Source: JBKECY01 sp047975025 (GTDB taxonomy: Bacteria > Bacillota > Clostridia > Lachnospirales > Lachnospiraceae). From it: a DNA stretch of 64,000 bases. Made by a program: the position numbers and the translations under genes. Below are positions 43,612-50,821 of this stretch, one piece after another (position 1 is the stretch's first letter; every line of letters begins with the position of its first letter). The notes below the pieces were generated by a model that saw only the letters and a list, made by a program, of their open reading frames with translations, was not told the origin of the DNA and did not search any database. The stretch covers positions 36,188-100,187 of the forward strand of contig JBKECY010000003.1 of NCBI GenBank assembly GCA_047975025.1. Reading direction: 5' to 3'.

Positions 43612-43893
43612 ATGAAAATTAACGCTATGAAAGAGACATATACGAATGCCAGAATTGAAGATGATACAGTGCCGGCTGGCTATCACGTATACGATATACG
43701 GCACGATGATGAATGTCAGGGAATCCCCGTGCAAGTGGGGCGGGGAATTGTGGTAAATCATTGGGGAACAATAATCACGAATAGAGAGATAAAAGAATGC
43801 AAGTGTGGCCACATGCTCCTCAGAGAGGAAGATTTCTATTATGCGGGAGGTGTATGTGACTTGTTAAGCTTTATGGAAACCCATTCCGCATAG
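43612..43893 (+). CDS. LPD28-like domain protein
   Basis: 93 residues. The core VPAGYHVYDIRHDDE and VVNHWGTIITNREI matches LPD28, a small domain found alone or in large polyvalent proteins of phages and conjugative elements. CKCGHMLL may bind metal. The ATG is behind GAAAGGAGTG. Expressed from promoter copy B and closed by the terminator at 43911-43936. Exact role unknown; a function in establishment in the recipient is usually proposed for the family. Confidence 0.65.
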   Translation: MKINAMKETYTNARIEDDTVPAGYHVYDIRHDDECQGIPVQVGRGIVVNHWGTIITNREIKECKCGHMLLREEDFYYAGGVCDLLSFMETHSA

Positions 43894-43910
43894 AAAACGA
43901 CTACTAAAAG

Positions 43911-43936
43911 AACCGAGTCTAGGACTCGGCTTTTTG
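43911..43936 (+). terminator. Intrinsic terminator after the LPD28 gene
   Basis: CCGAGTC (43913-43919) / GACTCGG (43923-43929), loop TAG, then CTTTTT. Confidence 0.85.
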
Positions 43937-43959
43937 ATGTTCAAATTTGGAGATATCAT

Positions 43960-43975
43960 GTGGTAAATTTGCCAC
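43960..43975. repeat. Palindrome site 2 (variant)
   Basis: GTGGTAAATTTGCCAC, one base off the consensus. The outer sequence keeps ATCAT...ATGAT symmetry, giving a 26-bp near-palindrome. Confidence 0.7.
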
Positions 43976-44049
43976 ATGATAAAGAAAGCGGCGAAATGCA
44001 CATTTCTATATGTTGTTGCCAATGACTTTTGCTGAAGAGCATAAGGGGA

Positions 44050-44107
44050 AACTGATAGCACTGGGCGTGCTAATCCGGCAAAGCCGGATGTTTCCGTGAT
44101 ATCAGTT
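44050..44107 (+). other. Cloverleaf-like inverted-repeat structure (oriT or RNA candidate)
   Basis: An outer stem AACTGATA (44050-44057) / TATCAGTT (44100-44107) encloses two hairpins, GCAC/GTGC (44058-44061, 44067-44070) and ATCCGGC/GCCGGAT (44073-44079, 44083-44089). It lies in non-coding DNA upstream of the RHH and relaxase genes, where an oriT could be expected. It is not a tRNA. Confidence 0.45.
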
Positions 44108-44216
44108 CACTGTTAGAAATCGGATTTAATCAGATATTCAAAAAGGAAGAGGCGTGATATTCCCTGATGGGGAAAAGAAGCTGCAAGGAGTTGATCGGAA
44201 AGACAACGGATGCAAT

Positions 44217-44232
44217 GTGGCAAATTTGCCAC
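44217..44232. repeat. Palindrome site 3 (candidate parS)
   Basis: GTGGCAAATTTGCCAC, perfect; in the first full 100-bp unit. Confidence 0.75.
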
Positions 44233-44316
44233 GTAGCTAAAAAAAGAAAAAAGAGACGTTACCTGGTGGAAAAAAAGACATTGCTGAGAGGTAATCAAAA
44301 AGCAGGAGGAAGTAAT

Positions 44317-44332
44317 GTGGCAAATTTGCCAC
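44317..44332. repeat. Palindrome site 4 (candidate parS)
   Basis: GTGGCAAATTTGCCAC, perfect, extended by AAT/ATT; in the second 100-bp unit. Confidence 0.75.
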
Positions 44333-44430
44333 ATTGCTGGAGGACGAAAAACAAGACGTTACATGGTGGAGAAAAGCAGGCTGCGGGAAGCTGATTGAGA
44401 AACTACTAGAAGATAATAGAATAAAACATA

Positions 44431-44500
44431 CGTAGAGCCAGAGACCAAGATCATAAAAAGAGATCCTATGTCTTACCGGGATACGGTAAAAATCGGTATT
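44431..44500 (+). repeat. Fragment duplicated from the CpaE-like gene
   Basis: About 70 bp matching 36390-36460 with roughly 90% identity, including an unbroken run of more than 25 bases around CTTACCGGGATACGGTAAAA. It contains the codons just before the degenerate P-loop. It is non-coding here. Confidence 0.75.
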
Positions 44501-44571
44501 GACCTAATCGGGTAATGCTGATAGTATTAAAAATAGTACAAAAAGAATAATATTTGAAAGAGAAGTATAAG

Positions 44572-44865
44572 ATGAAAACAATTATAATTAGGAATGTCGA
44601 AGATGCTGTAGTGAGTCGATTAACCCAAAATGCAAAAAAGGCTAACTGCACAAGGGAAGAGTATTTGAGAAGACTATTATGTGAGGAGGTACACCGCGAG
44701 GAAGTAGAAGAGATTGTAAGTAGTCATGCAGAAGTCGTATATAGTATGGCGGACGAAATTGTTAGACTTCGAGAAGCTTTAAATGCAGCAGCTGAAGAGT
44801 TCAAAATATTAGCATATGAAGTTGCTATGAAGCGGGAGGAGAAAGGAGAGGACTCATGGATATGA
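44572..44865 (+). CDS. Ribbon-helix-helix protein 1
   Basis: 97 residues from ATG 44572. The start MKTIIIRNVEDAVVSRLTQN and CTREEYLRRLL form an Arc/CopG-type ribbon-helix-helix, followed by a helical C-terminus (about 45-95). Such small DNA-binding proteins help a relaxase at oriT or autoregulate. It overlaps a paralogue downstream by 10 nt. The upstream in-frame ATG at 44554 has no ribosome site. Confidence 0.65.
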   Translation: MKTIIIRNVEDAVVSRLTQNAKKANCTREEYLRRLLCEEVHREEVEEIVSSHAEVVYSMADEIVRLREALNAAAEEFKILAYEVAMKREEKGEDSWI

Positions 44866-45113
44866 TTGTAAGAAACTTGCCGGAGGATGTAGTCCTTGGT
44901 ATGGCAGAGACTGCTAAAAAATTAGGGATGAGTAGAGAAGCATATGTTAGACGATGCTTAATCAGGATTCAAACTCCAGAGGCGAAGAAGGCAGAGGACA
45001 GGATGCTTCAGTTGAGACAAACAGTGCAAGAAGTCTTAATGCAATCGTCAGAAAGTCTCAGAGACTTTAAAAGTGAGGTACGAGAGCTTAGACGAGTCAT
45101 TGAACGCGGATAA
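44856..45113 (+). CDS. Ribbon-helix-helix protein 2
   Basis: 85 residues. DMIVRNLPEDVVLGMAETAK and MSREAYVRRCL have the same ribbon-helix-helix pattern as the preceding gene, followed by a coiled C-terminus. It is translated from an ATG inside the end of protein 1 behind AAAGGAGAGG. Probably a tandem duplication; the two may form a heteromer. A palindrome site follows 7 nt after the stop. Confidence 0.65.
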   Translation: MDMIVRNLPEDVVLGMAETAKKLGMSREAYVRRCLIRIQTPEAKKAEDRMLQLRQTVQEVLMQSSESLRDFKSEVRELRRVIERG

Positions 45114-45119
45114 TAGTAT

Positions 45120-45135
45120 GTGGCAAATTTGCCAC
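45120..45135. repeat. Palindrome site 5 (candidate parS)
   Basis: GTGGCAAATTTGCCAC, perfect, extended by TAT/ATA; directly after the second RHH gene. Confidence 0.75.
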
Positions 45136-45209
45136 ATAAGGAGTTGTTTAGATTTGACGGGCATTTAGGTGCTACTGTCATAAGTGTATGGCGGTAAAAA
45201 GGAGAATGG

Positions 45210-45584
45210 ATGATTAAGCAAAGTGTTTTGTTAGGAACGGAAGAGGAAAAGATAGTAGCAGAAGTAATGAAGTCCTCTGGTTTAAAAAGTGGGCCAGCTA
45301 TACGGCATATCATACAAGCTTATGGTGCCCAAGAAAAAGATAAAGAATTAGAAGTAAAGCGTGAACTGGGCTTACTTAAAAAGATGCAGCGTGATGCAGA
45401 GGAAATGCAGGAAATCATATTAGATGCAGTTAATACAATCCTTCAGGAGGGAGACTACGATCTCTGTTACACACAACGTGATCAGCCGCATCCGGTCATA
45501 ACCCAAAGCAGGGAACAGCGAAAGGCACACATGGCTAAGTTAAAACAATATAAAGACAGTAGGAAGCATAGAAGGTATTCGTAG
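45210..45584 (+). CDS. Relaxosome accessory-like protein
   Basis: 124 residues, soluble. The N-terminal half (EEEKIVAEVMKSSGLKSGPA) could be a small DNA-binding fold and the middle is a coiled helix; the C-terminus is basic (RKAHMAKLKQYKDSRKHRR). It lies between two palindrome sites and immediately before the relaxase gene, the usual place of MobC-type nicking accessories. It is not a recognised MobC. It starts behind AAAAAGGAG. Confidence 0.5.
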   Translation: MIKQSVLLGTEEEKIVAEVMKSSGLKSGPAIRHIIQAYGAQEKDKELEVKRELGLLKKMQRDAEEMQEIILDAVNTILQEGDYDLCYTQRDQPHPVITQSREQRKAHMAKLKQYKDSRKHRRYS

Positions 45585-45590
45585 CAGGAT

Positions 45591-45606
45591 GTGGCAAATT
45601 TGCCAC
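45591..45606. repeat. Palindrome site 6 (candidate parS)
   Basis: GTGGCAAATTTGCCAC, perfect; between the accessory gene and the relaxase start. Confidence 0.75.
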
Positions 45607-45634
45607 GTTGAAATTAAGAATGAAAGGAAGTTGT

Positions 45635-47239
45635 ATGAGTGGGATCAAAGCAGGTGTGATTTTAAAACAAGACTTTTGTACGGCCGGCACGACTGTTTTC
45701 TCAGAATATATAAAATATATGGATCGGGAAGAAGCTGTCCGAAAGGAACATGTGCAAAGTTATAATCTATATCATGATTACATGAGAAATCCAGATAAAA
45801 CATCAGGTCTTTTTAGCAGCGTGTCAAATGTTCTTTCTCAAGAGGAAGTAGGATATCTAAAGGAGAGATTTCAAAAGGCCCAGGACAATGACAGCTTGAT
45901 GTGGCAGACGGTTATATCATTTGATAATCGATGGCTGGACAAAAACGGGCTGTATGATAGTGATAGGGGGTTTTTGGACGAGACTAAGATCAAGCAAGTG
46001 GCACGGGATGGTATTTACCAGATGCTAGAAAATGAAAAGCTACCCTTTGCGGTATGGACAGCAGCTATTCACTACAATACAGATAACATCCATGTGCATG
46101 TGGCTACCGTAGAGCCAGAGCCAATGCGCGAAAAGGGGATGTATAAAGTATATGAGACAATAACGAAGGGCAAGCAAAAGTCGTTCTATGAAGTGCTGGA
46201 TGATAAAGGTCAGCCAATCATTGCAGAGCAGTATAAGGGAAGATTTAAAAGCAAAAGCTTTGAGAAGGCCAAAAGCTCTATTGTCAACGAGATACTACAG
46301 ACCAGAGAGTTGAACATGATTATTAACCATATCATACGAAAGGATATTGTAGCGCATAAGCAGGAGCACTCATTGGCGCATGATGAAGTGTTTCGCCAGG
46401 GATTTCTGGAGTTATATGAGGCACTGCCGAATCGAAGCATGAATCTGATGAACTACAATAATCCGGGGATGAAACGATTGCAGCCAATGGTTGATGCTTT
46501 GAGCGGTCGTTACATAGAACAGTATCATAAGGCCGACTACGAAAAGATGCAGTCACTAGTCAATCGGCAAAGCGAGTTATACGACGAAGCCTATGGCGTA
46601 TCTGATAGGAGCTATGCTCTGTCCAAAGAACAGGATTTAATAGAGCGGTTGGGCAATGCGATTCTAAAAGAAGTCAAAGAGTATGCGAAGGCAATAGAGC
46701 GAGGTGGTTCTTCACAGTCACCACCAAAAGAACTCCTAAAAAGGGAATCACAGGAGGATACTAAAAGAGATGTGGCAAATTTGCCACATACCATAGAGAA
46801 GATATCCCATGTGAAAAGCTGGGATCTATATAGAGAAGGTAAAAAGTGTCTAAGCAGCCGTTCAAATATAGCATCCAGCAAGCGAGGGATTGAGTGTTTG
46901 CAGGAATCCTCAAAGTTTGGGAATAGCTGGGCAAGCATAGCTCTTGGCCGGGAGTACCTAACGGGGGATAACGTTTTGAAAAATGTATCACAGGCGCAAG
47001 CCTGTTTTGAAAAAGCCCAAGAGCAAGGAAACCCAGTCGCTAGTGAGTGTCTAAAGGATATATCAAAGCATTCCGCTGAATATAGAGGAGCTGCGGGATT
47101 GGGGCAGTTAGACCGAACGCTTTTTGCTCTTAAGAAATCTATGCAGGAGCAAGCACAGGAAATTTTTTCCAACATTAGAGAGCACGATCTGGAGCAAGAG
47201 CTTGTACACAATATTACACAACTGGACATAGAGCACTAA
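45635..47239 (+). CDS. MOBP-type relaxase with Sel1-like C-terminus
   Basis: 534 residues. It nicks oriT and leads DNA into the recipient. The metal-binding motif III reads AAIHYNTDNIHVHVA near 143 (H-x-D-x-N-x-H-x-H type). A likely motif I tyrosine is among the N-terminal tyrosines (YIKYMD, YNLYHDYM). From about 395 the protein carries two Sel1-like repeats (SSKRGIECLQESSKFGNSWA; VSQAQACFEKAQEQGNPVA), unusual for relaxases. A palindrome site is embedded in the coding sequence (46772-46787). The start is ATG 45635 behind AAAGGAAG. Confidence 0.8.
   Translation: MSGIKAGVILKQDFCTAGTTVFSEYIKYMDREEAVRKEHVQSYNLYHDYMRNPDKTSGLFSSVSNVLSQEEVGYLKERFQKAQDNDSLMWQTVISFDNRWLDKNGLYDSDRGFLDETKIKQVARDGIYQMLENEKLPFAVWTAAIHYNTDNIHVHVATVEPEPMREKGMYKVYETITKGKQKSFYEVLDDKGQPIIAEQYKGRFKSKSFEKAKSSIVNEILQTRELNMIINHIIRKDIVAHKQEHSLAHDEVFRQGFLELYEALPNRSMNLMNYNNPGMKRLQPMVDALSGRYIEQYHKADYEKMQSLVNRQSELYDEAYGVSDRSYALSKEQDLIERLGNAILKEVKEYAKAIERGGSSQSPPKELLKRESQEDTKRDVANLPHTIEKISHVKSWDLYREGKKCLSSRSNIASSKRGIECLQESSKFGNSWASIALGREYLTGDNVLKNVSQAQACFEKAQEQGNPVASECLKDISKHSAEYRGAAGLGQLDRTLFALKKSMQEQAQEIFSNIREHDLEQELVHNITQLDIEH
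46772..46787. repeat. Palindrome site 7, inside the relaxase gene
   Basis: GTGGCAAATTTGCCAC, perfect, within coding sequence, read as part of DVANLPH, at the linker before the Sel1 repeats. Confidence 0.75.
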
Positions 47240-47240
47240 G

Positions 47241-47256
47241 GTGGCAAATTTACCAC
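47241..47256. repeat. Palindrome site 8 (variant)
   Basis: GTGGCAAATTTACCAC, one base off; directly after the relaxase stop. Confidence 0.7.
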
Positions 47257-47346
47257 AACTAAAATCACAGTACCTGCTTGCTTAAAAAAGACATAAAGAT
47301 CTCGATAAAATAAAAAAAGTACCGATCTCTTTTGCCTCGATATGTA

Positions 47347-47374
47347 TTGAATATTGATAGTGCTATGGTATAAT
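47347..47374 (+). promoter_or_regulatory. Promoter of parAB
   Basis: TTGAAT (47347-47352), a 16-bp spacer and TATAAT (47369-47374). CTAT(G)GTATAAT...ATAG symmetry overlaps the -10, a possible autoregulatory site. Confidence 0.65.
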
Positions 47375-47421
47375 ATAACTATAGTAAAAGTAAAAAACGA
47401 TCAAGAGAAAGGGAACAAAGC

Positions 47422-48240
47422 ATGAAGAGAATATCATTTTTGAACAATAAAGGTGGGGTAGGAAAGACAGCGAGTCTGACAGCAGTAGCCCACATACTGG
47501 CTGTCGAGTTTGGACAAAGAGTTCTGATTGTAGACATGGATCCACAGAGCAATTCAAGTGCTCTGTATGGCTTTACAGGAAGCGAGGAAACCTATTCTTT
47601 ATTGGATGTCATACACGGTAAGACATATCCTATTACAGATACGGTGGAAGATATTTTGATGGATACAAAAAAAGATATCAATGACTGCATCTACGAAACG
47701 GATTATGAAACCTTGAAGATTATCCCAAGCTATATAACACTTTCGGCAATAGAGAATCAATTGAGGGCGAATACAGATGTACCACAGCAATTCAAGCTGG
47801 ATCGGCAGCTACGCAAGGTAGAGGATGCATTTGACTATTGCTTGATTGATTGCGGACCAAGCTTATCACTTTTAAATGTCAATGCACTGGTGGCATCCGA
47901 TGCAGTCTATATCCCAAGTAAGTCAGATAAGGATTCACGAGTAGGTATAGCAAATATCTTGCGGTTGGTAAGTACAGTAGCGGAGTATAGCCCACGTCTA
48001 GAGCAGGTACGATGCTTTTTGACTCAGTATGATGACCGAAAAAAAATCTGCCAGGAAGCATATGCAGATTGCCAGGAAGCTTTAGGAGAACAGTTTATAG
48101 AGATTACTATTCCGGTTTCTACGAAGGTAGAACAGACGGGAGCAAAGGCACAGCCGCTTTATAAGTTGGATCCACATGGAAAGGCAACCAGAGCCTATAT
48201 TGATTTGTCGAAATACATGATTGCGGATACAAAGTCATGA
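47422..48240 (+). CDS. parA: ParA partition ATPase
   Basis: 272 residues. A deviant Walker A NNKGGVGKTAS is at 7-17, the Walker A' IVDMDPQSNSS near 37-47, and Walker B FDYCLIDCGPSL near 138. There is no N-terminal DNA-binding extension, so it is a chromosomal-type (Ib or Soj-like) ParA that relies on ParB to find its site. It moves ParB-bound DNA to keep the element in dividing cells. It is followed by parB and surrounded by the repeated palindromes. Confidence 0.9.
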   Translation: MKRISFLNNKGGVGKTASLTAVAHILAVEFGQRVLIVDMDPQSNSSALYGFTGSEETYSLLDVIHGKTYPITDTVEDILMDTKKDINDCIYETDYETLKIIPSYITLSAIENQLRANTDVPQQFKLDRQLRKVEDAFDYCLIDCGPSLSLLNVNALVASDAVYIPSKSDKDSRVGIANILRLVSTVAEYSPRLEQVRCFLTQYDDRKKICQEAYADCQEALGEQFIEITIPVSTKVEQTGAKAQPLYKLDPHGKATRAYIDLSKYMIADTKS

Positions 48241-48322
48241 TGTTATACTACAGATAAAATAATATGTGAAACCTACAACTACTATTAGATGGCTTTGCCA
48301 CCTAGACAAAGAGGATGAAGAT

Positions 48323-49270
48323 ATGAGTAAATTTAAAATAGATAAGTCACAGGGAGAAATAAAAGTGGGGGAAGGGCTGCTCAATGAGGCTTCAAAAGCT
48401 ATGGCGGTGCAGCCACTTGATGTACAGTATATTGACATGGATCTACTAGAGCGAAATACTAAAAACAAATACAGCTTACAGAATATCGATGAACTGGCGT
48501 ATGTTATAGAAAAAAGCGGAGGCATCCTGCAGCCCCTTATTGTAAAACCGTTAAAGGATGGGAAGCATGTTATAACAACAGGAGAAAGACGGTGGTTAGC
48601 TGCGAAGAAGTTACGGGATGAAGGACGGTGGCTACAGTGGAATAATTCAGTGCCGTGTCTAGTGCGTGATCCAGAGAATATTAAGCTGCCGATTTCGGCA
48701 GAAAATAAAGAAATGTTTTCAATCTTAGCAACTAATCAGTACCGCCCTAAAACAGACGGAGATATCATGATGGAGATTCAAAGCTGGAGTGCGATTTTTG
48801 CGGAGCTTAGAGCTGCGGGGATAGAAACAATTGATCTTACGGGGGAAGGCACGGAGGTTGCTATTAAGGGAAAAAGGACAAGAGATCTTGTAGCAGATCA
48901 ACTTCACTTGTCTTCTAGACAGGTAGGAACTTATCAGGCAGTGGAAAAAGCGGCTAGTGAGGAACTGATGGGAGCACTCATAGGCAATCAGGTAAACCTT
49001 TCTGCCGCCAAGGAGTTGGCTAAACTTGATGGAGATACACAGAAGGAATTTTTGAATAGTAAAAAAGGTGAAAAGATTACGGCCAAAGAGATAGATAACC
49101 TATCAAAAAAGATAGAGCCAGTTGTTGAAGTACCGGTCGAAGAAATACGAGCCTCGTTGCAAGCGTTGTCCGATCAGGTCAAGTCTCAGTCAATGAGGTT
49201 AAAGGAAAAGGAATATAAGACGTATATAAAACTACTAGAGCAGTTAGAAAAACTGTTAAAAACGCATTAG
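48323..49270 (+). CDS. parB: ParB-like centromere-binding protein
   Basis: 315 residues. The N-terminal ParB/sulfiredoxin-like domain shows GGILQPLIVKP near 69 and ITTGERRWLAAKKL near 83, the CTP-binding region of ParB proteins. A central helix-turn-helix (LVADQLHLSSRQVGTYQAVE) is near 192-211, and a coiled C-terminus follows. I chose ATG 48323 after AGAGGATG; the frame is open 57 nt further upstream. The likely targets are the GTGGCAAATTTGCCAC sites clustered at 43.3-49.3 kb. Confidence 0.85.
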   Translation: MSKFKIDKSQGEIKVGEGLLNEASKAMAVQPLDVQYIDMDLLERNTKNKYSLQNIDELAYVIEKSGGILQPLIVKPLKDGKHVITTGERRWLAAKKLRDEGRWLQWNNSVPCLVRDPENIKLPISAENKEMFSILATNQYRPKTDGDIMMEIQSWSAIFAELRAAGIETIDLTGEGTEVAIKGKRTRDLVADQLHLSSRQVGTYQAVEKAASEELMGALIGNQVNLSAAKELAKLDGDTQKEFLNSKKGEKITAKEIDNLSKKIEPVVEVPVEEIRASLQALSDQVKSQSMRLKEKEYKTYIKLLEQLEKLLKTH

Positions 49271-49278
49271 AGAGTTAT

Positions 49279-49294
49279 GTGGCAAATTTGCCAC
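49279..49294. repeat. Palindrome site 9 (candidate parS)
   Basis: GTGGCAAATTTGCCAC, perfect, extended by TTAT/ATAA; 9 nt after the parB stop. It is the last site before the IS30 region. Confidence 0.75.
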
Positions 49295-49361
49295 ATAAAT
49301 GTAAGGGGCGGCCGTGAGGCCGCCTGTAGGCGTATGGAAGAGGATTGAGAAAGGGATTAAC

Positions 49362-49751
49362 ATGAAGAAGACATCATTTACTATCACGACAAGTACAGCT
49401 ATCTTGCAATACGAAATATTAAAAGCCATCGGAGATATGTCAAAGATAGGGTTTCACCGGCGAGCAATTGACTACTACTTAAAGTATGATCGGAGTGTGC
49501 ATCCAGACCTGTTGATCACAGAGCGGAAGAACCCCAGGTATGTTAGGAAGGATACGACAGAGCAAATTTATCTGGATGATGATCGGTTTAAGGAAATTAA
49601 GAAGGTAGCTGCGGAGTTAGGATGTCCGCATACAATTGTACTGTGTCATGCGTTGATGTCTTTTTGTAGTATACAAGCACCTCTCGTGCTGGATCAAGAG
49701 CGACTGGATTATTTAATGGGTAAAATTGATAGAATGCGAAAGGAGAAGTAG
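49362..49751 (+). CDS. Small DNA-binding-like protein downstream of parB
   Basis: 129 residues, soluble. The N-terminal KKTSFTITTSTAILQYEILK could form a ribbon-helix-helix strand and helix, and QIYLDDDRFKEIKKVAAELG a second one near 70. The closing helix is basic. It starts with ATG 49362 after AAAGGGA. It lies between palindrome site 9 and the repeated-HTH gene, so a regulatory role is plausible. No family recognised. Confidence 0.45.
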   Translation: MKKTSFTITTSTAILQYEILKAIGDMSKIGFHRRAIDYYLKYDRSVHPDLLITERKNPRYVRKDTTEQIYLDDDRFKEIKKVAAELGCPHTIVLCHALMSFCSIQAPLVLDQERLDYLMGKIDRMRKEK

Positions 49752-49755
49752 AAAT

Positions 49756-50787
49756 ATGCTGGATCGTCCATATACAGAAAGCGAACAAAAACAGATAAAA
49801 ATGCTCTTCCAGAAAGGAAAGACAATACGAGAAATTGCAAAAGAACTAGACATATCCATGGAAGATGTGCGGACTGTATTGCGGCGAACAAATAAAGTGA
49901 AGAAGCAAACCAAAACACATAATCTTATAGTAGCGGAGCCGGAATTAGGTGCGAAGCTTTCTTATGAGGAAAAAGTCCTCATAAAGAAATTGCACCATAA
50001 AGGTAGAAATACTTCTGAGATCGCAAAGATGATAGGCCGTCCAAGACCGACTGTTGCAAAGGAAATTAAGCGATATCAGAATGGATATGAACCAGAGACA
50101 GAAAAAGTGTTTGAGGATAAGCTTCATGAGAAGGCCGCTGTTATAAGAGGGAAGAATCTTAAAGGGCAGTCTATGATATTTGAAGAGCGAGAAGTAATTG
50201 AAGGATACTTAAGTGTAGGATATAATGCCAGTCAGATTAGTACATTATTAGGGCGAAGTAGTTTGATGATAGGAAACGAAATTCGAAAGTGCAAAGAAAA
50301 ATACACTGCTGTAGAGGCGGAGAAGTTGAGTAAAACAATACGGAGACAAGGGCAACGAAAAGTAGCTTCCAAAGAGGTGGAAAGAAACATGAATTCGAAA
50401 GTACTTCAGAAACAGACGCTGATTTCCTTTGAAGAAAGGAAAGTAATTGAGGCGCTGCGTAATGAAGGGATGAGTGGGTATCGAATAGCTAAGATCTTAG
50501 GGAGATCACAAAATACAATTTTGAATGAAATACGTAGATGTAAGGATAGGTATAGTGCTAGAGAAGCAGAGGCCAACGCAAAAAAAACAAATGATCCGAA
50601 ATCCAGAATTATAGCTGTACAGGATAAAAAGAATGCAAATTTGAAAAAAGTCAAAGAATATATGTTAAACCAGCGTAATCCGTTGGCAGTGACGTACCAT
50701 GAAGTGATGGAGCTGACAGGAGTACAAAAAAGCACAGCTATTAAATATACAAAAGAAGTACAAAATGAACTAGTCTCAGAATTGTAA
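49756..50787 (+). CDS. Protein built of tandem IS30-type helix-turn-helix domains
   Basis: 343 residues, no transposase core and no DDE residues. At least three clear units of about 50 residues of the form EExxVIExxxxxGxxxxxIAxxLGRSxxTIxxEIRRCKxxY are at about 68-115, 139-190 and 222-275; a less similar unit is at 6-44 and another helix-turn-helix at about 305-343. Each looks like the N-terminal HTH of the neighbouring IS30 transposase. It starts at ATG 49756 behind GAAAGGAGAA, 118 nt before the transposase gene in the same direction. Function unknown: repressor, transposition helper or origin-binding protein are all possible. Confidence 0.7.
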   Translation: MLDRPYTESEQKQIKMLFQKGKTIREIAKELDISMEDVRTVLRRTNKVKKQTKTHNLIVAEPELGAKLSYEEKVLIKKLHHKGRNTSEIAKMIGRPRPTVAKEIKRYQNGYEPETEKVFEDKLHEKAAVIRGKNLKGQSMIFEEREVIEGYLSVGYNASQISTLLGRSSLMIGNEIRKCKEKYTAVEAEKLSKTIRRQGQRKVASKEVERNMNSKVLQKQTLISFEERKVIEALRNEGMSGYRIAKILGRSQNTILNEIRRCKDRYSAREAEANAKKTNDPKSRIIAVQDKKNANLKKVKEYMLNQRNPLAVTYHEVMELTGVQKSTAIKYTKEVQNELVSEL

Positions 50788-50821
50788 GTATTATAGATTT
50801 TCGTAAAACGAGTAGATAAAA

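Larger units (their letters stand above)
44154..44395 (+). repeat. Tandem units of exactly 100 bp carrying palindrome sites
   Basis: GACGTTAC(C/A)TGGTGGA occurs at 44254 and 44354, and palindrome sites at 44217 and 44317, all with a 100-bp period. The sequence around 44154-44180 is a diverged third unit (GGGGAAAAG...GCTGC versus GGAGAAAAG...GCTGC). No gene with a ribosome site is present. Confidence 0.6.

Noticed and set aside
44167..44394. 75-codon open frame over the tandem repeats
   Set aside because: Its codons are mostly the palindromes themselves (QICH, NVANLPHC), and it has no ribosome site.
43334..49294. Spaced identical repeats as a CRISPR array
   Set aside because: Spacing is irregular and kilobase-scale, units are perfect palindromes between genes, and no cas genes are present.
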